A stretch of 64,000 nt of DNA from Sphingomonas trueperi (lineage in GTDB: Bacteria > Pseudomonadota > Alphaproteobacteria > Sphingomonadales > Sphingomonadaceae): NCBI RefSeq assembly GCF_011927635.1, contig NZ_JAATJB010000010.1, positions 105,011-169,010 on the forward strand. The letters run 5' to 3'. Shown piece after piece: positions 56,585 to 63,905 of this stretch. A program made the translations under genes and the position numbers. Under the pieces are notes generated by a model, which saw only the letters and a program-made list of their open reading frames with translations, did not search any database and had not been told where the DNA came from. The stretch's first letter is position 1. The number at the start of each line of letters is the position of its first letter.

Positions 56585-57478
56585 TCATCCTTGCGATTCC
56601 GATCGATAATCGCCGCGCGTCGACGCGACGAAGTCCAGCACCGCCTTGGCGAAGGCCTCGGGTTCCTCGAGATGCGCGAAATGCCCGCTCTGCTCGAACA
56701 GGACCTGGCGAGCGTCGGGCAGATGTTCGGTCAGACGGTCTGCAAATTCCGGACCGAGGATGAAGTCGTCCCGGCCCGCCATCACCAGCGTCGGCGTGGT
56801 CAGTGTGGCCAGTCGGTCGCGGACGTCGAACGGCGCGGAGTCGCCGACCAGGAAGGTGGCGTGCAAGCGGCGGCGCAGCGCCGCCAGCACTTCGGCGGAG
56901 CGGGCTGGATTGGAGAAATAGGCAGGCAGCAGCCCTCGCAGCGTCGCGGTATAGGCGGCGTCGCTGCGGATCGCCGGCAGCCCGTTCCAGGCTGCGCGCA
57001 CGCTCTCCGCGTCGGGGGTATCGCGATGGCGGCGTACGAAGTCGTCGATCCGCGCGGCCGCCGCAGCCATGAAGCCCCCGCCGGTACTGGCAGCGCCGGC
57101 ATATAGCAGCAGGCCCGCCACGGCGTCCGGCCGGCGCAGCGCCGCTTCGAGGACAACAAACGCGCCGTGCGAATGGCCGAGCAGATACGGGCGGTGCACC
57201 GCCATGGCGTCGAGCAGCGCGACCAACTGGTCGGCGAAGCGATCGACCGAATAGCCCATCGGGTGCGTCGGCAGCCGCCCGGACGCGCCGGTGCCGATCG
57301 GATCGAGATAGACCATGGTGCAATGCGCTTCGAGCAGCGGCATGCGCAGATAACCGGAATCGATCCCCGGTCCGCCGGAATGGACGATGCAGCAGGGGCC
57401 GGTGCCCGCGACGTGGACATGCTGCGGGATGTCCGCGACGATCAGGGTGTGGCTACCCTGCGGGAAAGGGGATGGCAT
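56585..57478 (-). CDS. Alpha/beta hydrolase, proline iminopeptidase-like (Ser nucleophile)
   Basis: The 297-residue enzyme has the SGGPG motif of the prolyl aminopeptidase branch near residue 34, a YLDPIGTGAS turn and the nucleophile elbow GHSHGA with serine, so it belongs to a different branch from the three Asp-nucleophile hydrolases nearby. An acid is in AGRDD and the histidine in SGHFAHLEEP. The substrate is probably a peptide, amide or ester. The ATG chosen gives MPSPFPQGSH; 44 upstream codons are Pro/Arg-rich non-coding sequence. Confidence 0.87.
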   Translation of the reverse strand: MPSPFPQGSHTLIVADIPQHVHVAGTGPCCIVHSGGPGIDSGYLRMPLLEAHCTMVYLDPIGTGASGRLPTHPMGYSVDRFADQLVALLDAMAVHRPYLLGHSHGAFVVLEAALRRPDAVAGLLLYAGAASTGGGFMAAAAARIDDFVRRHRDTPDAESVRAAWNGLPAIRSDAAYTATLRGLLPAYFSNPARSAEVLAALRRRLHATFLVGDSAPFDVRDRLATLTTPTLVMAGRDDFILGPEFADRLTEHLPDARQVLFEQSGHFAHLEEPEAFAKAVLDFVASTRGDYRSESQG

Positions 57479-57575
57479 GGGTTCGCTACCAATATCGGGT
57501 GGGCGGAATGCAGAACCCGGCCCGCGCCATCGTGGCGCAGGCCGGGCAGGTTCGCACGTGGGGGAGGCGTGCGGG

Positions 57576-58142
57576 TCAGGCGGCCTGGGCGGCCGGCCTG
57601 GTCCATTCATTGCCCTGCATGAAGCTGTCGAGCGGGGTGTGGACGATGTGGTTGGTGTAGTTGCTCATCACCTTGGTCGCGACGCCGAGCACGACCTCGA
57701 GCACGTTCTGGCGGGTAAAACCGGCGGCGAGGAACGCGTCCACCTCCGCGGTGTCGACCCAGCCGCGGTTGCGCACGACCAGCGTGGCGAAGCGGTGCAG
57801 CGCCTCCAGCCGCGCATCGGGCAGCGGGGTGCCGGCACGCAGCGCCGCGATGACGCCGGCGTCCATCTTCTGCATCTTGGCCAGGGTGGTGTGGCCGGCC
57901 ATGCAGTAATGGCATTCATTCTCGAAATTGGCGGTGAGGTAGACCACCTGCTGCTCATGCGCGGTCAGGCTGGTCTTCGAGAACAGGTCCCACAGCGCGG
58001 TGTAGCCGGCGAGCAGCTCGGGCGATTCCGCCATATAGGACTGGAGATTGGGGACGAAGCCGAAGGCTGCCTTGACGCCTTCGAAGATCGGGCGGGCGGC
58101 GGCCGGGGCGGTATCGACGGTGTAGGCGGTAAAGTCGGTCAT
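57576..58142 (-). CDS. Carboxymuconolactone decarboxylase/AhpD-like protein
   Basis: The 188-residue helical protein carries the AhpD redox motif ENECHYCMAGHTTLAK near residue 80, where two cysteines (CxxC) and a histidine form the proton relay, as in peroxidase-coupled AhpD. It may reduce a peroxiredoxin such as the one at 52322. Start ATG gives MTDFTAYTVDTAP. It is on the same strand as the two flanking hydrolases. Confidence 0.92.
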   Translation of the reverse strand: MTDFTAYTVDTAPAAARPIFEGVKAAFGFVPNLQSYMAESPELLAGYTALWDLFSKTSLTAHEQQVVYLTANFENECHYCMAGHTTLAKMQKMDAGVIAALRAGTPLPDARLEALHRFATLVVRNRGWVDTAEVDAFLAAGFTRQNVLEVVLGVATKVMSNYTNHIVHTPLDSFMQGNEWTRPAAQAA

Positions 58143-58268
58143 GGGTCGTTCCTTTCCTGGGGTGATGCGTTCGACAGGCAGGGAAATGCCGTTTCCCACC
58201 GCGGCGACGAAGACCGCTTGGCCGACTAATGCCTATGCCTGCCGAGAATGGGTTGGCAGTGGCCGGTC

Positions 58269-59204
58269 TCAGCCGGGATGCCGCGCGAGGAAGTCGAGGA
58301 TCCGCTGCGCGATGGCATCGGTGGCTTCGTCGAGCGCGAAATGGCCGGCGTCGAGCAGCTGGATCTCGGCATCCGGCAGGTCGCGCCGATAAGCCTCGGC
58401 GCCGGCGGCGACGAAGGACGGATCGTTGGCACCCCAGGCGACCAGCGTCGGCGGCCGATGCGTGCGGAGCCATGCTTGCCAGACTGGGTAGGCGGCGACA
58501 TTGGTCCGATAGTCGTAGAGCAGCGCCGCCTGGATCGCGCGCTGTCCCGGCAGGGCGAGATGGGCGGCCTCGTCGGTCCAGCTGTCGGGATCATAGCGTT
58601 CCGGATGGCGGGTGCCGGCAAGGTGGCGCTGCTTCGTGGCGTCGAACGAGAGGAAGGCGTCCACCACCTCCGGATGCGCGGCCGGTGCCGCCCAATACTC
58701 CGCGATCCTCGTCCATTTCGGGCCGAGGCCTTCGCGATAGGCATTGCCGTTCTGGACGATCAGCGCCTGCAACCGCTCCGGATGCGCGAGGATCATGCGG
58801 TAGCCGACCGGCGCGCCGTAATCGTGCAGGTACAGCGAATAGCGACGGATCCCCAGCTGGTCGAGCAGCGCGCCGGTCGTCTGGGCGAGGTGATCGAAGC
58901 TGTAGCCATAGGTATCGGGCGACGGCGCGTCGCTCTGGCCGAAGCCGGGATAGTCGGGCGCGATCAGGTGATAGCGCGTCGCCAGCAGCGGGATCAGGTT
59001 GTTGAATTCACGCGACGACGATGGGAAGCCGTGGAGCAGGACGATCGTCGGTGCGTCCCTCGGTCCCGCCTCTCGGTAGAAGATCCCGACGCCTTCGACC
59101 TGCACCTTGTGGAAGCTGGTCGTCGCCGAAGTGGAGGGCAGGGGCGGCGCAGGCAGCGCCGGCGTGGCGGCACTGAGGGCGAGGGCCGCAAGCTGCTGGA
59201 ACAT
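58269..59204 (-). CDS. Exported alpha/beta hydrolase with Asp nucleophile (third paralogue)
   Basis: The 311-residue precursor begins with a short hydrophobic signal (MFQQLAALALSAATPALPAP) and then the shared motif set HGFPSSS, YPGFGQSD, HDYGAP with Asp nucleophile, QNGNAYREG, WGANDP and DAGHFALDE. Compared with its paralogues the nucleophile is preceded by His rather than Gln or Phe. Together with the gene at 55530 it suggests extracytoplasmic detoxification or catabolism of an alkyl halide, epoxide or ester. It ends just upstream of the bufferin locus. Confidence 0.9.
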   Translation of the reverse strand: MFQQLAALALSAATPALPAPPLPSTSATTSFHKVQVEGVGIFYREAGPRDAPTIVLLHGFPSSSREFNNLIPLLATRYHLIAPDYPGFGQSDAPSPDTYGYSFDHLAQTTGALLDQLGIRRYSLYLHDYGAPVGYRMILAHPERLQALIVQNGNAYREGLGPKWTRIAEYWAAPAAHPEVVDAFLSFDATKQRHLAGTRHPERYDPDSWTDEAAHLALPGQRAIQAALLYDYRTNVAAYPVWQAWLRTHRPPTLVAWGANDPSFVAAGAEAYRRDLPDAEIQLLDAGHFALDEATDAIAQRILDFLARHPG

Positions 59205-59255
59205 GGAAACCTCCGAAGGTTGTGGAGTTGCGCAGGTCGCCGGTCGACAGGGCGG

Positions 59256-59996
59256 TCAATGGAGCGCGGCGAGGAGCCCGTCGCGAAGCCACGCCCCCAG
59301 CCAGCCGCCCACGATGGCGGCGCTGGCCGCTTCGCCATGCTCCTCCGCGAGGGCAGTGCAGAGCGCGCCGAATTGCATGCCTGCCTCCAGCTGGAGGATC
59401 GCCGTCGCCTCAGCCTGCTCGATCGTGCGGAAGCTGGGGTTGAAGCCGTCGCGCCAGAGCAGCACGGCGCCAGGGGCGGGCAGGCGCTGGGCGGCGGGCG
59501 GAACGGTGCCGTCGACAAGCGCCTGCCACAAGGCGGCGGCATTGGTCTTCACGGGCAGCATGGCGAGGTTGGGAACGAAAGCGAAGCGCGCCGTCTCCCA
59601 TTCTACGGCGCCCAGCGCCTCCACGAGGAAGGGGGCAATGTCGGGCGTGGTGAACGCCGCCGCCAGCGCCCATTCGATACGCGCCAGTTCGGCGCATTCC
59701 GCATCGTCGGGGTAAAGCGCCGCGATGGTCGCCGGGAAGTCCTCGCCATAGGCGTCGAGCGTCCAGGCGGAGGGCGGCGAGGCTTCGATATGCCGTGCGG
59801 CGGCGGCGAGGAACGCCGTCTCGCCCAGCCAGCGCTGCAGCTGCGGAAAGCTGCTCTCCAGCGCGGCGACCAGCTGGCTGCGGTAATTGTTGAGATAGAC
59901 ATCCAGACCCGGATCGTCGCCCAGCCGGGTCGCCGCGTCCGGGCACTCGCCCTGCAGCCAGCGGCCGAAATCCGCCTGGAGCGCCGCCAGCCTCAT
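59256..59996 (-). CDS. bufC: HvfC/BufC-type peptide modification partner (DUF2063)
   Basis: The 246-residue protein has the DUF2063 pattern: an N-terminal helical domain (LAALQADFGRWLQGE, VYLNNYRSQLVAALESSFPQLQRWLGE), then a second alpha-beta domain with the conserved PNLAMLPV and LLWRDGFNPSFR stretch. In bufferin and gig clusters this protein works with the DUF692 maturase to modify cysteines of the precursor. Its ATG overlaps the stop of the maturase gene by four bases, so the two are made together. No enzyme motif of its own is visible. Confidence 0.9.
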   Translation of the reverse strand: MRLAALQADFGRWLQGECPDAATRLGDDPGLDVYLNNYRSQLVAALESSFPQLQRWLGETAFLAAAARHIEASPPSAWTLDAYGEDFPATIAALYPDDAECAELARIEWALAAAFTTPDIAPFLVEALGAVEWETARFAFVPNLAMLPVKTNAAALWQALVDGTVPPAAQRLPAPGAVLLWRDGFNPSFRTIEQAEATAILQLEAGMQFGALCTALAEEHGEAASAAIVGGWLGAWLRDGLLAALH

Positions 59997-60820
59997 GCCG
60001 CCACCCGCAGCGCGGCAATGGCGCGCGCGTGATCGAGTTCGGCAAGCAGCTCGGCGAGCGGGGGAATGGCGTCGTCGCGCTCGATCATCGTCGCGACCGG
60101 CCCGACACGCTCCAACGCTTCGGCATAGAGCGCCCAGACGGGATCGGGCACCGGCCGGTCATGGGTGTCGATCAGCAGCGTCTCGCCGCGACTGTGCCCG
60201 GCAAGGTGGATCTGCCGCACGCGCGCGGCGGGAATGCCGGCCAGATAGGCATGCGCGTCGAAGCCATGGTTGGTCGCGCTGACGAAGATGTTGTTGACGT
60301 CGAGCAGCAGCTCGCAGCCGGTGCGGGCGCAGAGCGCGTCGAGGAACGCCCATTCGGTCATGTCGGCGCCGTCGAACGCGATGTAGCTCGACGGGTTCTC
60401 GATCAGCATCGTGCGGCCGAGCGCGGTCTGCGCCGCGTCGACATTGTCGCACACGGTCCGCAGTGCTTCCTCGGTATAGGGCAAAGGGAGCAGGTCGTGC
60501 GACTGGAAGTCGCCGAACCGCGTCCAGCAGAGATGGTCCGAGACGAACAGCGGCTCGACCGCGTCGACCAGCGCGCGCAGGCGCTGCATATAGTCGCGAT
60601 CCACGCCGTCGGCCGAGCCGATCGACATCGACACGCCGTGCAGCGCCACTGGATGACGCTCGCGCACCCGGCGCAAGATGTCCCGCGGGCGGCCGCCGGG
60701 AACCATGAAATTCTCGGAGATGACTTCGACGAAGTCGACCGGGACCGGCGCTGCGGCCTCCAGAAAATCGGCATAGTGCGGCTTGCGCAGCCCCAGGCCG
60801 AAAAGATGCGGATGGGGCAT
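59993..60820 (-). CDS. bufB: MNIO (DUF692) family bufferin maturase
   Basis: The 275-residue TIM-barrel enzyme is a multinuclear non-haem iron oxidase, the MbnB/HvfB/BufB type, which converts precursor cysteines into metal-binding heterocycles. Metal-ligand motifs are all present: H61 in ALHGVSMS, DH at 95-96, E141-N142 in LIENPSSY, D174 and N176 in LLDVNNIF, H205 and H209 in IHLAGHS, D218-H220 in IDTHDRPV and E247 in ERDD. ATG 60820 gives MPHPHLFGLGL after an AAGGAGG site. It lies between the BufA2 precursor and the BufC gene. Confidence 0.94.
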   Translation of the reverse strand: MPHPHLFGLGLRKPHYADFLEAAAPVPVDFVEVISENFMVPGGRPRDILRRVRERHPVALHGVSMSIGSADGVDRDYMQRLRALVDAVEPLFVSDHLCWTRFGDFQSHDLLPLPYTEEALRTVCDNVDAAQTALGRTMLIENPSSYIAFDGADMTEWAFLDALCARTGCELLLDVNNIFVSATNHGFDAHAYLAGIPAARVRQIHLAGHSRGETLLIDTHDRPVPDPVWALYAEALERVGPVATMIERDDAIPPLAELLAELDHARAIAALRVAA

Positions 60821-60842
60821 GCCCTTCCTCCTTCCAAACGAG

Positions 60843-60868
60843 GCGGCCCGGCGGGGAGGCCGGGCCGC
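60843..60868 (-). terminator. Hairpin between bufA2 and bufB
   Basis: GCGGCCCGGC (60843-60852) and GCCGGGCCGC (60859-60868) pair perfectly around a six-base loop, eight bases beyond the bufA2 stop. It has no T-run and probably lets only part of transcription pass, so that precursor is made in excess of maturase. The same kind of hairpin follows bufA1. Confidence 0.6.
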
Positions 60869-60876
60869 CGGGCGCG

Positions 60877-61137
60877 TCACTTCGGCTCGGTCAGGCTGCC
60901 GCCCGCCGCCTTGCAGGCCTTGGCGGACACCGCCTTGAAGCCCTGGCCCTTGCATTCGTTCTGGCCCTTGCAGTCGTGGTTGCCCGACTTGCAGTCCGAC
61001 GTGCCCTTGCAGCTGTTGATGCCGTAGCAGTGGACGACCTTGCCCGCCGAAGCGGCCGGGGCGGCGACGCTGACGCCGGAGAGCGCGACGAGGGCGGCGG
61101 TGGCGGCGATGCTGGCGCCGGTCTGGAGCGTGATCAT
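60877..61137 (-). CDS. bufA2: BufA2-type bufferin precursor, six Cys in mature part
   Basis: The 86-residue precursor has an N-terminal signal peptide (about residues 1-31, ending in AASA) and a Cys/Lys/Gly-rich mature part with six cysteines at 37, 43, 49, 56, 62 and 75, in the pattern CYGIN.CKG..DCK...CKGQNECKGQGF. This matches the BufA2 type of periplasmic bufferin metallophore precursors. The maturase and partner genes follow on the same strand and a sigma-F-like promoter lies 46 bases before the ATG. Short as it is, the signature is distinctive. Confidence 0.92.
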   Translation of the reverse strand: MITLQTGASIAATAALVALSGVSVAAPAASAGKVVHCYGINSCKGTSDCKSGNHDCKGQNECKGQGFKAVSAKACKAAGGSLTEPK

Positions 61138-61182
61138 GGTTAGGTTCCCTTGGATAGATGGGTGCCGGATCGGCCTTCCATC

Positions 61183-61208
61183 TACGGGCCGGCGCGGGGG
61201 CCGGTTAC
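61183..61208 (-). promoter_or_regulatory. Sigma-F-type promoter of the bufA2-bufB-bufC operon
   Basis: On the minus strand GTAACC (61208-61203) is followed after exactly 16 bases by CGTA (61186-61183). The two other promoter sites of the locus have the same boxes and spacing. The -35 box lies between the end of the NrsF gene and bufA2, and the ATG of bufA2 is 46 bases beyond the -10 box. Confidence 0.75.
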
Positions 61209-61212
61209 ACGC

Positions 61213-61878
61213 TCACCATCGCAGGACGCGCGGGCCGATCAGCGCACCCAGTCCAGTCGCCAGCAGGATGCCGAGGCTGTACCAGGTCAGCACGAACACC
61301 GCGGCATATTCGTCGCAGTGGAGGCAGTAGATGGTGGCGGCCCAGGCACCCGCGGCCAGGCCCGCGGCAGCACCTGCCGCCCGCAAATTGGTCGGCGCCA
61401 GCTTCCGGAACGACCAGAGCAGCCCGAGGAAGATCGGCACTGCGAGCAGCAGCACCCGCCACGGGCAGCGGTTCCAGCTGCCGCCCAGCCACATCGAGAG
61501 CCAGTCGCGCATCGGCGTGCGGATCATTTCCTCGATGGCGAGCGCTGCAAGCAGCAGGATCGGCAGCGCCAGCGGCCACAGCATGCGCAGCGATCCGCCC
61601 TCCGGCCGCGCCAGCCGTACGGTCGCGGTGACCGCGATCAGCCCCAGCGACAGCGTGTAGGCCCATTTCATCCAGAAGGAGAAGCCGAACATCGCCTGCG
61701 GAAAGTCCGGCCGCATGCCGAACAGCGCGAAGACCAGCCCGATGCTCACCACGCCGCCGCCGGCGATGCCGAGCGCGATGCGGCGCCCGATGAAGCGCGG
61801 CGGGATGGCACGGACGTCGGCGGACAGCGCCGCGATCAGCCGCTCGGTGCTGTTGGTGTCGGGGTCGTGCGCCATCAT
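61213..61878 (-). CDS. nrsF: NrsF family anti-sigma factor (DUF1109), membrane
   Basis: The 221-residue protein has a short polar N terminus and six membrane helices. DUF1109 proteins of the NrsF type bind and inhibit the partner sigma factor and release it on metal stress. Cysteines suited to metal sensing are Cys138 (NRCPWR), Cys185 and Cys188 (YCLHCDE). The ATG overlaps the sigma factor stop by four bases (ATGA), so sigma and anti-sigma are translated together. Confidence 0.93.
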   Translation of the reverse strand: MMAHDPDTNSTERLIAALSADVRAIPPRFIGRRIALGIAGGGVVSIGLVFALFGMRPDFPQAMFGFSFWMKWAYTLSLGLIAVTATVRLARPEGGSLRMLWPLALPILLLAALAIEEMIRTPMRDWLSMWLGGSWNRCPWRVLLLAVPIFLGLLWSFRKLAPTNLRAAGAAAGLAAGAWAATIYCLHCDEYAAVFVLTWYSLGILLATGLGALIGPRVLRW

Positions 61879-62408
61879 TCGTGCCCCCGCAGCCGCGCGG
61901 CGAGCGCCTTGAGCCCGCGATGGACCGATACCTTGACGTCGGACTGGCCGATCCGCGCGCCCTCGGCCGCTTCGGCGACGCTCAGGCCCTCCAGATGCGT
62001 GTCGCGGATCGCGCGCGCCTGCTTGTCCGACAGGCCGGAAAGCAGGCGATCGACATCGACACGCGCGGTCACCGCCTCCTCGAAGCCTTCCGTGATCAGG
62101 ATCGCCTCGACCTCCTCGATCGGCACCGAAACGCGGCGCCTGCGGAGATGGTCGATCAGGCGGTAGCGGGCGACGGCGTAGAGCCAGGCGGTGAACGGTC
62201 GATCGCGGTCATAGGTGCCGCGCTTGGTGTGAATGGCAATCAGCGTTTCCTGCACCAGATCCTCGATATCCTCATCCCCCCGCATCCGGCGGCGAAAGAA
62301 GCTGCGCAGCAACGGGACGAGCGCGCGCAGCAACGCCGCATGCGCCGCGGCATCGCCGTCCAGTCCTGCCGTCATCCACGCTCGTAGCTCTGCTTCGCTG
62401 TGCCGCAT
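61875..62408 (-). CDS. sigF: ECF sigma factor, SigF type
   Basis: The 177-residue sigma-70 family protein has region 2 (about 20-90) with [22 protein letters not shown] and [21 protein letters not shown], and region 4 (about 120-170) with [44 protein letters not shown]. Paired with NrsF it corresponds to the Caulobacter SigF system that responds to heavy metals. ATG 62408 has AGGAG five bases upstream; the much longer open frame above it is antisense to other genes. It is autoregulated through the site at 62453. Confidence 0.95.
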   Translation of the reverse strand: MRHSEAELRAWMTAGLDGDAAAHAALLRALVPLLRSFFRRRMRGDEDIEDLVQETLIAIHTKRGTYDRDRPFTAWLYAVARYRLIDHLRRRRVSVPIEEVEAILITEGFEEAVTARVDVDRLLSGLSDKQARAIRDTHLEGLSVAEAAEGARIGQSDVKVSVHRGLKALAARLRGHE

Positions 62409-62427
62409 TCCCACTCCTGGTCGGGCG

Positions 62428-62453
62428 TACGTGGGCGAATGGCGGCAGGTTAC
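62428..62453 (-). promoter_or_regulatory. Sigma-F-type promoter of the sigF-nrsF operon
   Basis: Reading leftward, GTAACC (62453-62448), 16 bases, CGTA (62431-62428), followed by C and G as at bufA1. The start codon of sigF is only about 20 bases after the -10 box, leaving a short leader with an AGGAG site. Confidence 0.75.
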
Positions 62454-62499
62454 AGCAGCGATGCAGAAAAGAAATCGCACGGTCGACCCGGCCGGATCT

Positions 62500-62525
62500 G
62501 TAACCGCGCTTTTACCCGCGGCGTA
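62500..62525 (+). promoter_or_regulatory. Sigma-F-type promoter of bufA1-doxX
   Basis: GTAACC (62500-62505), 16 bases, CGTA (62522-62525), read rightward. It forms a divergent pair with the sigF promoter, 46 bases apart back to back. The leader to the bufA1 start is about 100 bases. Confidence 0.75.
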
Positions 62526-62630
62526 CGGCAGCAGGTGACCCGGCGCCTCCGCCTTCCCCGGGGTCACCGCGCGGCGGCCATGCCCCCCTGCGGGCCGCCG
62601 CGCGAGAGGCCCCCTCGACGGAGTATTCCC

Positions 62631-62894
62631 ATGATCAAGACGTCCGCCGCGCTTGCCGCGACCCTCGCCCTCGGCATTGCCGCCACCGCCGCCCATGCCC
62701 AGCAGCCCAAGATGGAGAAATGCTATGGCGTGGCACTTGCCGGCAAGAACGACTGCAAGGCGGGTGCCGGCACCAGCTGCGCAGGCACCGCGACCAAGAA
62801 CTATCAGGGCAATGCCTGGAAGCTGGTCAAGGCGGGTACCTGCACGTCGATCAAGACCCCCAAGGGCAATGGTTCGCTGACCCCGAAGGCCTGA
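62631..62894 (+). CDS. bufA1: BufA1-type bufferin precursor (DUF2282), four Cys
   Basis: The 87-residue precursor has a signal peptide ending in AAHA (about residue 23) and a mature part with the DUF2282 signature [14 protein letters not shown], then SCAGT and WKLVKAGTC; the four cysteines are 31, 42, 50 and 71. It is a BufA1/GigA-type metallophore precursor. Its own maturase genes are not adjacent: the only bufB and bufC in the window are in the bufA2 operon. The ATG follows a CGGAG site and a sigma-F-type promoter. Confidence 0.94.
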   Translation: MIKTSAALAATLALGIAATAAHAQQPKMEKCYGVALAGKNDCKAGAGTSCAGTATKNYQGNAWKLVKAGTCTSIKTPKGNGSLTPKA

Positions 62895-62902
62895 CGCCCC
62901 CC

Positions 62903-62926
62903 GCCCGGCCGCGCGGGTGGCCGGGC
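62903..62926 (+). terminator. Hairpin between bufA1 and doxX
   Basis: GCCCGGCC (62903-62910) and GGCCGGGC (62919-62926) pair around an eight-base loop just after the bufA1 stop. No T-run follows, so it is more likely a processing or attenuation structure that favours precursor expression. Confidence 0.5.
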
Positions 62927-62950
62927 ATCCCCTGACGCCTGGAGTCCACC

Positions 62951-63418
62951 ATGCAATCCTTCGCCACCCTCTATGCCCGCGCGGGCGACCTCGCCGCGCG
63001 CCTGCTGCCGCCGTCGCTGCTGCTCCTCGTCGCACGGCTGGGCATCGCCGCCATCTTCTTCCTGTCCGGGCGCACCAAGGTGGAAGGCTGGCTGACGATC
63101 ACTGATTCCACCTATGAGCTGTTCCGCACCGAGTATGCGCTGCCCTTCGCGCCGCCGGTGCTTGCCGCGCATCTCGCGACCTATTCCGAGCATTTCTTCC
63201 CGATCCTGCTCGTGCTCGGCCTGTTCACCCGGCCCGCGGCGCTGGCACTGCTGGGCATGACGACGGTGATCGAAGTGTTCGTCTATCCCGATGCCTGGCC
63301 GACCCATCTCAGCTGGGCGGGGCTGCTGCTGCCGTTGGTCGCTGCCGGGCCGGGGGCGTGGTCGCTCGATCGGCTGCTCGGGCTGGAGGTGCGACCTGCA
63401 TCAACGAAAGATCGCTAG
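62951..63418 (+). CDS. DoxX family membrane protein of the bufferin locus (GigD-like)
   Basis: The 155-residue protein has four membrane helices (about 21-40, 68-90, 94-112, 118-135) and the DoxX opening [20 protein letters not shown]. DoxX proteins accompany gig/buf clusters (gigD), where their role in redox or respiration is unclear. It is 56 bases downstream of bufA1 and probably part of the same sigma-F-driven transcript. Confidence 0.92.
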   Translation: MQSFATLYARAGDLAARLLPPSLLLLVARLGIAAIFFLSGRTKVEGWLTITDSTYELFRTEYALPFAPPVLAAHLATYSEHFFPILLVLGLFTRPAALALLGMTTVIEVFVYPDAWPTHLSWAGLLLPLVAAGPGAWSLDRLLGLEVRPASTKDR

Positions 63419-63905
63419 GATTTGCGGAAGTCACAATATCGCGCTGCGGTCACCCCCACTTGAGAAAGGTGGTGCGGCTCCCGGCGGTCTGGTGCTTTGG
63501 GCTGTTCCACATCTCTAACAAATGTCGAATGTCGGCTCCTGGCAAGCGCTACCGTTCGACATGCCATCGCGGATCGGTAGCTCAGTCCCAAATCCAGTCC
63601 CCTGCACCGCGGATCTGAGCGTCGGTCGTTTGCGTCCGCTTCTGGGTTGATCAAACGCCGTGCTGAATGTCCGAAAGTGGGCGCGCAGCTGCCTGACCCC
63701 CCGCGCCCGCGTCCCCTGGCCGCTCGCGACCAGGGCCGGCTGAGATAACCTGCCTTTGAGCCGCTCCGATGCATATCGTCAGGAAGGCGTCCAGTTCCCG
63801 CCGTCCAGGGAGCCGTTCAAGCACGATCCGCTCGCTCCTGGTAAAGACCGCCGTTGGAGGTGAGATCGCCCATGGCCGTGCCTGGTCGCGCGATACGGGC
63901 GCTAG
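63419..63905. other. Gene-free stretch before the IS3 element
   Basis: I see no convincing gene in these 487 bases. Several short open frames exist, but none has a ribosome site or known motif. The sequence includes TCGAATGTCGG and GAATGTCCGAAAG stretches similar to dispersed non-coding sequence in alphaproteobacterial genomes, and its codon-position composition differs from the flanking genes. Confidence 0.5.

Noticed and set aside
55530..57323. A 597-codon frame joining two hydrolases
   Set aside because: The upstream half is an out-of-frame shadow of the serine hydrolase at 56585. The signal peptide and AAGGAG site place the start at 56504.
61875..63035. A 386-codon extension of the ECF sigma factor
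   Set aside because: The extra N-terminal part is antisense to bufA1 and doxX, crosses two promoter sites, and has no sigma-factor features. The ATG at 62408 has a good ribosome site.
63415..63774. A 119-codon minus-strand frame near the right end
   Set aside because: It lacks a ribosome site and any recognisable motif, and its Arg/Ser-rich composition looks non-coding.
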